Of a DNA stretch of 48,864 bases, positions 8,132 to 16,432 are shown one piece after another. Position 1 is the first letter of the stretch. Every line of letters begins with the position of its first letter. Made by a program: the position numbers and the translations under genes. The stretch comes from Propionibacteriales bacterium (GTDB taxonomy: Bacteria > Actinomycetota > Actinomycetes > Propionibacteriales > Propionibacteriaceae): assembly GCA_021286985.1 (NCBI GenBank), contig JAJTBJ010000003.1, positions 1 through 48,864 of the forward strand, in the 5' to 3' direction. Under the pieces are notes generated by a model. The model worked only from the letters and a program-made list of their open reading frames with translations, was not told the DNA's origin and ran no database searches.

Positions 8132-8181
8132 AGGTCTCGTTTGGCGCCGAGACCTCTTGGTGACCGGTTTGGCGACCGGTC
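8132..8181 (+). other. Two consecutive perfect stem-loops sharing a TTGGCG loop
   Basis: Hairpin A has AGGTCTCG (8132-8139) and CGAGACCT (8148-8155) around the loop TTTGGCGC. Hairpin B has GACCGGT (8162-8168) and ACCGGTC (8175-8181) around the loop TTGGCG. The stems differ in sequence but both loops contain TTGGCG, which points to recognition of a structured RNA or single-stranded DNA. They lie in the leader of the two-gene replication-like operon, 33 bp before its GTG. Possible roles are a regulatory leader, an antisense-RNA target or a single-strand origin. Confidence 0.55.
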
Positions 8182-8213
8182 GGTACAAACCCCAACTCCG
8201 AAAGGGGAGCTTT

Positions 8214-9086
8214 GTGCTGCCCACAACGATATCTCTATCCGGCCGTAGGTCAAGTGGCACGCCGTGCCTAGTCGAGACCGGTTCGCACTACACCGGCTAC
8301 GCAAAGCACGGTTGCCGCTGCACGGCGTGCAGGATGGCGGCCGCCCCGGTCCATAAGCGTGCTCGCCACGCTCTGATGACCGGTCAGCCGATCCTGATCG
8401 GCGCTGGCGATGCACGCGATCACCTGGTGTCGCTGAGCGCTGCCGGGATGAGCCGGAGCGAGATCGAGCGTCGTTCCGGGGTGAATCGGGTCACGCTGCT
8501 GCGGATCGGCCGCGGCGACCTGGGTCGGATCAATCGCAGGACGGCTGCGGCGATTCTTGGCGTCGAGCCGGTGCCGATCGCCGATCAGGAGGCTGGCTGG
8601 GTCGATGGCACAGGCACACGTCGGCGGCTGCGGGCGCTGGCGGTGTTGGGTTGGCCGGCGAGCCGGCTGGCGCAGCGGTTGGGGACGTCTCAGAGCCTGA
8701 TTAGGCGGCTTATGGAGGACGGCCACGGCTGCTCAGCGACGACCAGGGCGCGAGTCGCGGACCTGTACGACGAGCTGTGGGATGCGGCGCCACCAGATGA
8801 CAAGTCCTCCCGGCTCGCTCGTCGCCGGGCGCAGCAGCGGGGCTGGCTGCCTGCGGCGGCCTGGGACGACGACGAGATCGACGATCCCGCGGCGCAGCCG
8901 CACAACCCGGCGGGCCCGCGCAGTGCATTGCTGGAGAACGTGGTCTGGCTGGCAGACTTGGGCGACACCCTGCCGGGCATCTGCTTGAGGCTCGGCGTGA
9001 AGCCCGAGAGCATTTGGCGGGCCACATACCGGCACGGTCGCCCGGAAATCTGGGATCGGCTGACCGCGGAATCCAGGGTGGCGTGA
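8214..9086 (+). CDS. Multi-HTH protein with CxCxxC motif, replication-region
   Basis: The protein has 290 residues from GTG 8214, chosen because AAAGGGGAG lies directly upstream; an earlier in-frame GTG at 8157 lies inside the stem-loop region. The N-terminus carries GTPC, then HGCRCTACR (Cys18, Cys34, Cys36, Cys39), a cysteine cluster common in HTH proteins of actinobacterial phages and mobile elements. Three helix-turn-helix-like segments follow: near 78-100 (MSRSEIERRSGVNRVTLLRI), near 145-168 (SRLAQRLGTSQSLIRRL), and near the C-terminus (ICLRLGVKPESIWRA). It probably binds DNA and regulates or assists replication. Its stop codon overlaps the next gene (GTGA). Confidence 0.7.
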   Translation: MLPTTISLSGRRSSGTPCLVETGSHYTGYAKHGCRCTACRMAAAPVHKRARHALMTGQPILIGAGDARDHLVSLSAAGMSRSEIERRSGVNRVTLLRIGRGDLGRINRRTAAAILGVEPVPIADQEAGWVDGTGTRRRLRALAVLGWPASRLAQRLGTSQSLIRRLMEDGHGCSATTRARVADLYDELWDAAPPDDKSSRLARRRAQQRGWLPAAAWDDDEIDDPAAQPHNPAGPRSALLENVVWLADLGDTLPGICLRLGVKPESIWRATYRHGRPEIWDRLTAESRVA

Positions 9087-10351
9087 CCACGACTCTCGCC
9101 GATCGCGACATCGCGGCGGAGTTCGCCCAGATGGTGCGTCGCGAGTTCGGTACGCCGGCTGCTGCGCCGGTCGACGGGCCCGGGCTGGTTGGGGTGTGGT
9201 TGACGCATCGGGTGTGTGCGGAGGAGCACCAGACCCGGGTGTTTGCCCGCTGCCTGACCGACCGGCGCGTGCTGCCTCGTTGGCATCAGGACGACCGCGG
9301 CCCGCGCAGTGCGCACCGCGGCTTCCGCGTCGAGGCCCCAGCGGGCGCCTACCGCGGCGTGGATGCCTGGATGGGTCGGGATCATTGGCTGGCGGTGGTG
9401 GTGCCGCTGGCGATCCAGCAGCGCCCCGAGGTCCTGAAGCGCCACGGCGTCAGCCCTGACGTGATGCGCCGCTGGGCCCGGGTGAAGTCCGGCTACGCGG
9501 CACAGAACTCGGGCCGGCGGTGCATCGTGCGTCCGGTCACGGTAGCGAGTGTGGTGGGGGTAACCGAGCGGCAGGTCCAGCGGTGCAATGCCGCAGCCCG
9601 CGAGCTGGGCATCGAGCAGGTGATCATGGAGGGCCGGATGCTGGATGTGGACGAGCGGGCTTCGCTGCGTCCGTTCGGGTCGCGTCAGCGCGGGCTGGCC
9701 AGTGAGGTGTCGCTGACTATCCCCAGCTGGCTGCGGCGCCTTGTGGGTTCTGTCACCCCTTCCAGAGGATCAGGTCTTTCTAGGAATTCTCACCTTTGTG
9801 ACTCTCCACATGACGGCCTTCGGCCGATCCAGAGGGACGGCGCTTCGCGCCGGCGCCCCGATAAAGCGGTTCGATCCAGGTGGCGGGCACGGTCGGTGGC
9901 CTCGGAACTGGCCGTCAGGCTCGACTGGTTGGCCGGAGAGGCCCGCAGACGGCTGATCCCACCCCTGATGCGGTTCGTGACCGCCGACGAGCCGTGGACG
10001 GCCGACGACCTGGTGGCCGGCATCCAGCGGGCTGGTGCTGGTCGGGGGGAGATCCATTCCGACATGATCCGCACCCGGCCGGCGATCCTGCTGGCAGGCA
10101 TCCTGCGCCGGCTCGACCCGGTGGCCGACCATCCCCGGCTCTCGGGTCCGTTCATCCCCGCCGACACTCCACCGTGCGGCGGCCCCGACTGCGACGGCTA
10201 CGGCTGGATCAACGGGGTCGACGCCGGCGGCCGGACCTGGGCCAAACCGTGCCCGGACTGCTCGCCGGCCGTGCGCCGCGGCGCCGCCCAACCACCGGTC
10301 GACCCTTGGGCCACCGCCCCCACGCCGGCGCCGAATGGCAACCCGTTCTAG
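9083..10351 (+). CDS. Putative replication initiator-like HTH protein
   Basis: The protein has 422 residues and its GTG start overlaps the previous stop. The middle part contains a helix-turn-helix (VTVASVVGVTERQVQRCNAAAREL, about 152-175). A low-complexity linker follows (about 225-260), where codon use and GC fall relative to neighbours. A C-terminal domain ends in a cysteine cluster (CGGPDCDGYGW, then KPCPDC) that could bind zinc. The layout resembles replication-associated proteins of actinobacterial plasmids and integrative elements. Context supports this: it lies near parAB and is preceded by hairpins. A conserved palindrome begins 14 bp after its stop. It could instead be a transcription regulator; no polymerase or helicase motif is seen. 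Confidence 0.55.
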   Translation: MTTTLADRDIAAEFAQMVRREFGTPAAAPVDGPGLVGVWLTHRVCAEEHQTRVFARCLTDRRVLPRWHQDDRGPRSAHRGFRVEAPAGAYRGVDAWMGRDHWLAVVVPLAIQQRPEVLKRHGVSPDVMRRWARVKSGYAAQNSGRRCIVRPVTVASVVGVTERQVQRCNAAARELGIEQVIMEGRMLDVDERASLRPFGSRQRGLASEVSLTIPSWLRRLVGSVTPSRGSGLSRNSHLCDSPHDGLRPIQRDGASRRRPDKAVRSRWRARSVASELAVRLDWLAGEARRRLIPPLMRFVTADEPWTADDLVAGIQRAGAGRGEIHSDMIRTRPAILLAGILRRLDPVADHPRLSGPFIPADTPPCGGPDCDGYGWINGVDAGGRTWAKPCPDCSPAVRRGAAQPPVDPWATAPTPAPNGNPF

Positions 10352-10365
10352 CGTGGGAGCCGCGA

Positions 10366-10381
10366 TTATTCCGCGGAATAA
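10366..10381. repeat. Conserved palindrome, copy 3 (16 bp)
   Basis: TTATTCCGCGGAATAA is perfect over 16 bp. It lies between two convergent genes, 14 bp after the HTH protein's stop. It therefore cannot be a promoter operator for either, which argues for a structural or partition role. Confidence 0.9.
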
Positions 10382-10409
10382 CCGGTCCGCGGGCGACCGG
10401 AAGGGCTTG

Positions 10410-10697
10410 TCAGCTGAGGATCGTGTCGGGCCAACCGATGGCCCGGTCGACGTCGGCGGCGGGCACCATCAACTCGAACCAGGCGCGTCGCCGGCCAGTG
10501 CTCTCGCTGACCTTGATCGCGACCACGAACTCGACGCCGACAGCGTCCAGGTGATCGTTCACCGCGACGGCGGCCTGGTTCAGTGCCGTCGGGTCCTGGA
10601 GCGGCCTCTGCCGCCAGCCCGCCGCGGTGAGCAGCTCGGCCCGATCGCTGAACAGGCGCGCGACCGGCCGGCGGTCCGTCGAGGGCGACTTCGGCAT
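10410..10697 (-). CDS. Hypothetical protein
   Basis: The protein has 95 residues starting MPKSPSTDRRP; the start is tentative because only a weak AAGATCAAG precedes it. The C-terminal half looks like an alternating alpha/beta fold (AAVAVNDHLDAVGVEFVVAIKVS, then RRRAWFELMVPAADVDRAI). It is divergent from the DUF3800 gene, with a 12-bp palindrome in the 75-bp intergenic space. No family is recognised. The pairing could mean an antitoxin- or regulator-like role, but this is not shown by sequence. Confidence 0.55.
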   Translation of the reverse strand: MPKSPSTDRRPVARLFSDRAELLTAAGWRQRPLQDPTALNQAAVAVNDHLDAVGVEFVVAIKVSESTGRRRAWFELMVPAADVDRAIGWPDTILS

Positions 10698-10714
10698 GTT
10701 CTTGATCTTAGGCC

Positions 10715-10726
10715 GCCACCGGTGGC
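10715..10726. promoter_or_regulatory. 12-bp palindrome in divergent intergenic region
   Basis: GCCACCGGTGGC is a perfect palindrome between two divergent genes (starts at 10697 and 10773). A partial repeat, GGTGGC, occurs again about 15 bp further on. It is a candidate shared operator. GC-rich palindromes of this length can also occur by chance here. Confidence 0.35.
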
Positions 10727-10772
10727 TGTGTTCAGGACGGTGGCCGCTGTGCATCGTGCTCCCCGGGGCTGC

Positions 10773-11489
10773 GTGAGTGCCAGCGTGCCCCCATCCCTCG
10801 ATCGTCTGATCTACGTGGACGACTCGGGTCATCCTGCGGCGGGGACCGTTGTGTACGGGTGGGTCGAGTTCGCCCCGGACCGCTGGTCGAGCGTGCTCGG
10901 GTACTGGCTGGAGACGCGTCGACGGCTGTGGCGCGAGTTCGGAGTTCCGGTGACCAAGGAGCTGCACGCCACCGAGTACGTCAACGGGCGGGGCCGGATC
11001 TCGACCCGGTTCCCGGAGCGACACGTGCACGGCGGTGTCGAGCACTGGAAGGACATGGGCCGAGAAGTCGCCATCGAGTGTCTGGAAACGCTGCGCTGCA
11101 GCGAAGGGCTGCGGGTCGGGGCCGTGCGCCGTCAGGACGATCCGGCGCGGATCGCCCACACCCGCCAGGGCGCCTACGCCGCTCTCATCCAGCGATTCGA
11201 GGCCGAACTGGCCGACCAGGACTCACTCGCCCTGGTGTTCATGGACGGCGACGGCACCGACACCTCCTACCGGGCCACCCACCGCAGCCTCCGGCTTGCC
11301 GAGCGGCGCGTGATCGAGGACGCGATCCACCTCGACTCCAAGACATCACAGCTCGTTCAGATGGCTGACCTGGTGGCGTGGAGCGCGAACGCTTACTGCG
11401 ACCGCCACCAGAACAACGCGTTCGCGTGGGATTGGTACTCGACCTACCTCGCCGAACGCGACCCGCGACGTCTACCCGACCAGATCTGA
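10773..11489 (+). CDS. DUF3800 domain-containing protein
   Basis: The protein has 238 residues from the GTG at 10773; another GTG at 10749 is possible and neither has a strong ribosome-binding site. The N-terminal LIYVDDSGH and the ELHATEYVNGRGR segment are hallmarks of DUF3800, which has an RNase H-like fold with conserved acidic residues. A later acidic site, VFMDGDGTD, and the C-terminal DSKTSQLVQMADLVAWSANAY motif also fit. DUF3800 proteins are frequent on mobile elements and near defence genes, and nuclease activity has been proposed. It lies at the edge of an island with an AAA+ ATPase and a restriction-methyltransferase. A stem-loop follows the stop. Confidence 0.82.
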   Translation: MSASVPPSLDRLIYVDDSGHPAAGTVVYGWVEFAPDRWSSVLGYWLETRRRLWREFGVPVTKELHATEYVNGRGRISTRFPERHVHGGVEHWKDMGREVAIECLETLRCSEGLRVGAVRRQDDPARIAHTRQGAYAALIQRFEAELADQDSLALVFMDGDGTDTSYRATHRSLRLAERRVIEDAIHLDSKTSQLVQMADLVAWSANAYCDRHQNNAFAWDWYSTYLAERDPRRLPDQI

Positions 11490-11503
11490 GCCCGGACACA
11501 GCT

Positions 11504-11535
11504 AGACCCCCTGATCCACGTGTGTGGGGGGGTCT
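11504..11535. terminator. Terminator-like stem-loop between convergent genes
   Basis: AGACCCCC (11504-11511) and GGGGGTCT (11528-11535) form an 8-bp stem with a 16-nt loop, 15 bp after the DUF3800 stop. There is no T-tract. The rest of the gap up to 11735 shows no gene. Confidence 0.55.
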
Positions 11536-11735
11536 GCGGGAACAAGGCTACCACCCGCTGCTCCTCCACGGAACAAGACGCTCAGCGAGTCGTTGCAAGG
11601 CGCGGAGCCCGGGCCCTGCCGTCCGGCAGGAAACCCGGGCCCCACTTCCAGCGCTCACCTCAATGGCGCGGCAGAACAGATGCTACCGATCGGCGGGACG
11701 GTCAGTCCGCCCCTTCGGTCCGGCGATCATGCTGT

Positions 11736-12857
11736 CTAGGTGGGTTCCCCGCGGCCGGACATCTCTTGGTGCGCGGCGTGTTCGATGAGGTAGTCGCGCA
11801 GGTAGGGGATGGCGAACTGGACTTTGCCGTAGCCGGCCGGGGTAATCATTCCAGCCGCGATCAGCCGGCCGCGGTAGACCTGTGCGTATCGGGTGTCCTT
11901 GCCCATTCTGCGGGCGATGTCAGCGATCCGCGCGGGACCCTCGTCCTGTGCCATGGCGAGCAGGAAGGTCCGGTCGACCTCGGAGAGTTCGCGAAGTGCC
12001 GCGGCGTGGACGAGGGAGCCCAGTCGGGTGCGGGCCTGCTGGACGCCGGCGGCGACGGCGCGTGCGGTGATGTGGTCTCCGGTGCTCTTGCGCCAGATGT
12101 GGTAGCCGACGAGCTGGATCATGAACGGGTATCCGCCGGTGGCGGTCGCCGCGGTGGACAGTGCGTCGGGGTCGATGGTGCGGCCGTTGTCAGTGATGGT
12201 GGCCTGCAGCGCCTGGGCGACGTCTGCGAGCGGAACGTCGTCGAGATCCTTGCGGTCGGCTCGACGCAGGAATGTGGTCAGCTGGTCGTTGAGCAGCTCG
12301 TTGACCGCGCTCGGGATGCCGGCGAACGCGATCGCGATCTCGCGGTCTTCGCGGATGAGGTGCTGGATGTCGGCCGCCAGTTGGGCGAGTTCGGTGCTGG
12401 TGCGGACCTCGTCCAGCGTGATGAGCAGGCCGGTCTGGCCCGCTTCGCACTGGTCCAGGAGCAGGCTGGCCGTCTCGCGAAAGCCGGACCGGGCCGGCTC
12501 AGGAGTGGGCGCGAAGCTCAGGCCGCCCCCGCCCAGGTAGGAGGGCAGCGTGACGCCGGTGAGGCGGCGCCGTTTCGGGTCGAGCTGCTGGCCAGCGGTT
12601 CGGGTGATGCGGTCCAGGAAGCCTGGGGTGGCGGTCTCGTGGATGACGACCCACTGGTGGTTGGCCTGGACCTGGTCGGCGACGGCGTTGAGCATGACGG
12701 TCTTGCCGATCCCTCTGGGACCGCTGAAAATGGTGAGGCGTCCCGGCGCGCCGGGACCGTCCTCGATGGACTCGAGGAACTCGTCGATGAGGGCGTCGCG
12801 TCCGACGAGCTGCGGCGGGTTCGCGCCGGCGGTCGGTTTGAAGGGGTTCACAGCCAC
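11736..12857 (-). CDS. AAA+ / archaeal-type ATPase with C-terminal winged helix
   Basis: The protein has 373 residues from GTG 12857. After an LVGRDALIDEFLESI recognition segment comes Walker A GPRGIGKT (46-53), and later Walker B LLITLDE (144-150) with the catalytic acidic pair. The C-terminal third (SEVDRTFLLAMAQ to RGRLIAAGMI) resembles a winged helix. This is the architecture of the archaeal-ATPase (STAND-like) orc/NACHT-related group often found on mobile elements. It lies downstream of the restriction-methyltransferase in the same orientation and may belong to the same defence unit. Four tandem TTTATG repeats lie immediately upstream and overlap the expected promoter or ribosome-binding site. 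Confidence 0.8.
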   Translation of the reverse strand: MAVNPFKPTAGANPPQLVGRDALIDEFLESIEDGPGAPGRLTIFSGPRGIGKTVMLNAVADQVQANHQWVVIHETATPGFLDRITRTAGQQLDPKRRRLTGVTLPSYLGGGGLSFAPTPEPARSGFRETASLLLDQCEAGQTGLLITLDEVRTSTELAQLAADIQHLIREDREIAIAFAGIPSAVNELLNDQLTTFLRRADRKDLDDVPLADVAQALQATITDNGRTIDPDALSTAATATGGYPFMIQLVGYHIWRKSTGDHITARAVAAGVQQARTRLGSLVHAAALRELSEVDRTFLLAMAQDEGPARIADIARRMGKDTRYAQVYRGRLIAAGMITPAGYGKVQFAIPYLRDYLIEHAAHQEMSGRGEPT

Positions 12858-12859
12858 CG

Positions 12860-12895
12860 TTTATGTCCCTTTATGTCCTTTATGCCTTTTATGGG
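12860..12895. repeat. Four tandem TTTATG-headed direct repeats
   Basis: TTTATG begins at 12860, 12870, 12879 and 12888, with units TTTATGTCCC, TTTATGTCC, TTTATGCCT and TTTATGGG. The 9-10 bp spacing is close to one helical turn. They abut the GTG of the AAA+ gene and read CATAAA-GG on its coding strand. They look like operator iterons. A related TATGTCC tandem lies at 28615-28632. Confidence 0.75.
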
Positions 12896-13017
12896 TTCAT
12901 GGTAGCGCGAGGCGGGCACGAGCGTGGGACGACGGTCAACCGGGGAGCGGCAGCAAACTCGGCTCCACCCGAGCACCTGTCCAAGGAGCCAGGGGACGGA
13001 GTCTCGAGCGGGGTCGA

Positions 13018-13044
13018 CCTGTGTAAGGGCTCTGCCTACACAGG
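13018..13044. promoter_or_regulatory. Inverted repeat between the methyltransferase and AAA+ genes
   Basis: CCTGTGTA and TACACAGG (8-bp arms, 11-nt spacer) are followed by a direct repeat of CTTACG (13045-13060). It lies about 40 bp after the methyltransferase stop and 160 bp upstream of the AAA+ gene, so it may be a terminator of the first or an operator of the second. Nothing else is recognised between 12901 and 13080. Confidence 0.45.
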
Positions 13045-13080
13045 CTTACGAAACCTTACGTTCGGCCGGTTCGGGGTCTG

Positions 13081-16000
13081 TCAGATCAGGGTGTCGCCCC
13101 ACGGGCGGCTGTTGGTTCCCCACATGACTCCCGCTGCCGTCAAGAACTCTTTGTCGAGTAGCGGGCCGGCCACCACCTGGTCAAGAAGATTGACTTGGTC
13201 GGGTTCGAGCTGTGTGAGCCGGTCGAGAACGGTGAGCAGTTCGATGAGTTCGCCGGTCCAGGCGTGTTCCCAGCGGTCGGGGTTGATGTGATCGAGCGGG
13301 GTGGAGCGGCGACCTGCCGGCTCGGCCTTGCGGTAGTCGACCCAGCTCTTCACCACGTTGCGGCCGCCGACGGTGTAGGCGATCACCTGCGGGTTGACTG
13401 GACCGAACCGGCCGCTGCCCAGCACGAGTTCGCTGGCGGCCGCGTCGTAGCTGTGGCCCTCGGGCAGGTCCTGCACCGGCGCGATCGCCTGGATCTGGCG
13501 GGGATCGCCGGCGGGGTAGCGAACGTTGCCCTTCGGTCGTCCCGGACCGTCGAACGTCTGCCCGTAGGTGTGAGCCCACAGCACCTGGGCGCCGAGTTCG
13601 ACCGCAGACTTCCACAGCTGCGGGTCCGCGGTCAGCGGCACACGAACACCCGGCGTCTCGAGTTCAGCGGCGAAGCGGTCGGTGAAGCCCGGCTGCGCGG
13701 CGATCGCCGCCAAGTAGGCCAAGACATCACTCGGCTCCGCAGGGACGCCCAGCGCGTCGCTCAGGGCCACCGTGAGCCCATCAGGAAGGTTAGGACTGCC
13801 GTTGGGATGCAGCCAAGGCAGCGTCCGGCCTCCTTCGCTTCCCTTGAAGTAGTGGAAGTCCGGGATCAGATGGCTGAACACCAGTGCTGGGCCGCTGGTT
13901 AGCTTCCGCTGGCTCATTTCGATGGTGAAAACCTGGCAGGGTTGGCGGGCTTGCCACAGGGCTGGGCGGGGCATGTCGAACAGGCGTCTGTCGGCGATGA
14001 CGTGTTGGCGGTCGAAGGCGCGGTACCCGACCTGGATGGTGGTGGTAGTGGTGCGGTCCTCCCATTCGAGGCGCTTCTCGGTTCCGGTGACGACGTCGGT
14101 TCCTGGCAGGGGTGGGAACGTCTTGGTGGCGTGGGCGTCCCGGCCGGCCTTCATCAGGGTGTTCTTGGCGTCGGCGCCGACTTCGGCGACGAGCCGGGCC
14201 CAGCGGTGCTGGAGTGTGTCGGGGCTGGGCGAGTACACCCAGGTCCGGGTGGGGAACAGGCCAGGCGAGTACCAGGGCAGCAGGTCGGAGGCTGCGGGCC
14301 ACGTGTCCCAGTCGGATGCCGGTGCTGGGGTGAAAGGCGCTGCCCAGTCGGTGCGGATCGGTCGGCACTGCGGCCCGTCGAGGCCGAGCTGGGCGAGCTG
14401 GGTGAACTTGGCCTGCTGGGTGCCGGCGATCGCGGTGTAGCGCAGCTCGGCGGGCTGGTCGGGGTCGTTGTCGGGTCGGCGGACGAACAGGCCGATCGCC
14501 AGCGGTTGGCGGACTCCGGGGAAGATCCTGGTGGGCACGTCGGGGGTCTGGCCTTCGGGGGTGAGGTCGATGATCCAGCCCGCGGTCGACTCGCGTCGCA
14601 GGTATCGGCGCATCGCGGTGAACGCCGGCCCGGTCAGGTAGCCGGAGGTGGTGATGAAGCAGACCACCCCGGCCTGGTCCGCGGGGGTGGACTCCCACAC
14701 CTTCCAAGTGGCCCACCGGTAGAAGTAGACGTAGAGGTTCTTCAGCTTGGCCGAGAGCCGGCCGGGCACGCCGTCGAGGAAGTCTTCCAGGATGCCGCGC
14801 GCGTGCTTCGTGCCGGCAGTATCCGAGCCGTGCTCGACCCAGCCGCCGCCGCCGGCGGCCAGTTCACGGTAGGGCGGGTTCCCGAGCACCACGGTGACTG
14901 GCTGGGACGCCTTCACCTGGTTCGCTTCGCGGCGGGCTTTCGCGATTGTCGCCAGGCCGGAGGCCAGCTGGGTCTCGGCGGCGTTCGGATCGTCCAGGGT
15001 GTCGGTGACGAACAACCTCAGCCCACCCTTCGGCAGCTTCGCGCCGAGGGAGGTGAGGAGTTCGGTGATCCGTAGCTCGGCGACCGCGTAGGGGCCCATC
15101 TGGATCTCGAAGCCGGCCATGCGTCGCGCCAGCTCGGTGATCGCTCCGGGGACCGCGCCGGGCCCGTCCAAAGCGGCCACGTCGGCTTGGGCCCGGTCGA
15201 TGATGGTGTGCAGGTAGGTGCCGGTGCCCATAGCAGGATCCACCACGGTGACCTGTGGGGCGCGGAACCCGTCCGCGATGCCGAGCCGGCCGGTCAGGAC
15301 CTCATCGACCAGGCGGACCATCTCGGCCACCAACTCGCGCGGGGTGTAGTAGGTCCCGGACGCCTGCCGTTTCGCCGGGTCGTAGGCCTCGAGGAACTGC
15401 TCGTACAGGTACAGGTACACGTCTCGTTTGCCGGTGCGGATCCGGTCCCACTGGACCGCGCCGACCACCGTGACGAGCAGGTCGAGCACAACCTTGAAGT
15501 CGGCGGCGACATCGTCGGTGAGCAGCTGGAGCGCGCGGCCCATCAGCGAGTGCTCGGCGCCCAGGTCGGCGCCGATGTCGTGCAGACTCCTGCCAGCCAG
15601 CCCGATGCCCTCGGTGCGCGCCAGGAGCAGCGCAAACGTGACCGCCTGCGCATAGCCGTCGGCGAACGTGGCGTCATCGGCCTGCGGGAACAGCAGCCGG
15701 CGCCAGTCGGCCGCCAGCCCGGTGAAGGGCAGCTCGTCGGCGGCCGCGCCGGCGCGCTGGCGACGCTTCTCCTGGGCGAGCTGGTCGACCACTTCGCCGC
15801 GCAACAGTCTGGTCAGTGGAGCAACCGCCCGCACCAGCGCCGACACTGATGTGATCGGTGCCGCCTTCCACCGCAGAAACCCCGTCAGGAGGCTCTCCAG
15901 CTCGGACGTGGCGTGGAGCTGCCCGCCAACCACCGCCAGCGGCTGATCGGTGAGCGCAACCTCGGTGCCGACAAGTTCACCGTCGCGGTACAGCCGCCAC

Positions 16001-16428
16001 CTAGTGCCGTTGGTGTAGATCAGGTTCGGCAGGTCCCGCTGCCGCTCCCACTGGACCCGATCATGGCCGGTGAACCCGGCAGGGTCGATCCCGCGGCCAG
16101 GGGCCTTCACCTCGATGTAGCCCATGATCGCCTTGTTGACGCTCACTCCGTAGTCCGGGCGGACCTGCCGCTCCGCGTCCCGCACCTCGTCATGAAGCAC
16201 CGCCGGCACACCGATCAGCTTCCCGACACCCTCAACAAGCGCCTCCAGCGGGGCCCGGATCGCCGCCTCCTGATCTCCTGGCCCAGCCAGCTTGTAAGCG
16301 CACTTCGCGCCGAACGTAGACACCAGCGCCTCAAACCGAGTACCTGCCACGGCCACGAGCTTGCCAGTTGATGCGCGTCGCAGCTGATCGAAGCCCGGAA
16401 ACACGCCACGGCAGTTGGGGGCCGTCAT
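13081..16428 (-). CDS. Restriction-methyltransferase, type IIG/ISP-like N6-adenine
   Basis: The protein has 1115 residues. The N-terminal region has a PD-(D/E)xK-like nuclease signature: RPDYGVSV (Asp92), then GYIEVKAPG (Glu106, Lys108). The middle is a gamma-class N6-adenine methyltransferase: TYYTPRELV (359-367), SAM-binding DPAMGTGTYL (397-406) and catalytic NPPY (517-520). The C-terminal 500 residues probably hold the target recognition domain. One protein would both cut and modify DNA, as in type IIG/IIL enzymes. It lacks the helicase of full type ISP enzymes. The BREX methylase PglX is another relative, but no other BREX genes are seen. The ATG is 4 bp from a conserved palindrome, with no clear ribosome-binding site between. 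Confidence 0.85.
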   Translation of the reverse strand: MTAPNCRGVFPGFDQLRRASTGKLVAVAGTRFEALVSTFGAKCAYKLAGPGDQEAAIRAPLEALVEGVGKLIGVPAVLHDEVRDAERQVRPDYGVSVNKAIMGYIEVKAPGRGIDPAGFTGHDRVQWERQRDLPNLIYTNGTRWRLYRDGELVGTEVALTDQPLAVVGGQLHATSELESLLTGFLRWKAAPITSVSALVRAVAPLTRLLRGEVVDQLAQEKRRQRAGAAADELPFTGLAADWRRLLFPQADDATFADGYAQAVTFALLLARTEGIGLAGRSLHDIGADLGAEHSLMGRALQLLTDDVAADFKVVLDLLVTVVGAVQWDRIRTGKRDVYLYLYEQFLEAYDPAKRQASGTYYTPRELVAEMVRLVDEVLTGRLGIADGFRAPQVTVVDPAMGTGTYLHTIIDRAQADVAALDGPGAVPGAITELARRMAGFEIQMGPYAVAELRITELLTSLGAKLPKGGLRLFVTDTLDDPNAAETQLASGLATIAKARREANQVKASQPVTVVLGNPPYRELAAGGGGWVEHGSDTAGTKHARGILEDFLDGVPGRLSAKLKNLYVYFYRWATWKVWESTPADQAGVVCFITTSGYLTGPAFTAMRRYLRRESTAGWIIDLTPEGQTPDVPTRIFPGVRQPLAIGLFVRRPDNDPDQPAELRYTAIAGTQQAKFTQLAQLGLDGPQCRPIRTDWAAPFTPAPASDWDTWPAASDLLPWYSPGLFPTRTWVYSPSPDTLQHRWARLVAEVGADAKNTLMKAGRDAHATKTFPPLPGTDVVTGTEKRLEWEDRTTTTTIQVGYRAFDRQHVIADRRLFDMPRPALWQARQPCQVFTIEMSQRKLTSGPALVFSHLIPDFHYFKGSEGGRTLPWLHPNGSPNLPDGLTVALSDALGVPAEPSDVLAYLAAIAAQPGFTDRFAAELETPGVRVPLTADPQLWKSAVELGAQVLWAHTYGQTFDGPGRPKGNVRYPAGDPRQIQAIAPVQDLPEGHSYDAAASELVLGSGRFGPVNPQVIAYTVGGRNVVKSWVDYRKAEPAGRRSTPLDHINPDRWEHAWTGELIELLTVLDRLTQLEPDQVNLLDQVVAGPLLDKEFLTAAGVMWGTNSRPWGDTLI

Positions 16429-16432
16429 GGCA

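Noticed and set aside
9700-9870. Frameshift or insertion inside the replication-like HTH gene
   Set aside because: Composition changes and the segment looks odd, but the frame stays open and the C-terminal cysteine domain continues in frame.
11520-12905. Plus-strand frame opposite the AAA+ ATPase
   Set aside because: The minus strand has clear Walker motifs and a good start; the plus frame is Gly/Val/Arg-rich without motifs.
13942-15075. Plus-strand frame opposite the methyltransferase
   Set aside because: It lies entirely within the methyltransferase and has low-complexity Gly/Arg composition.
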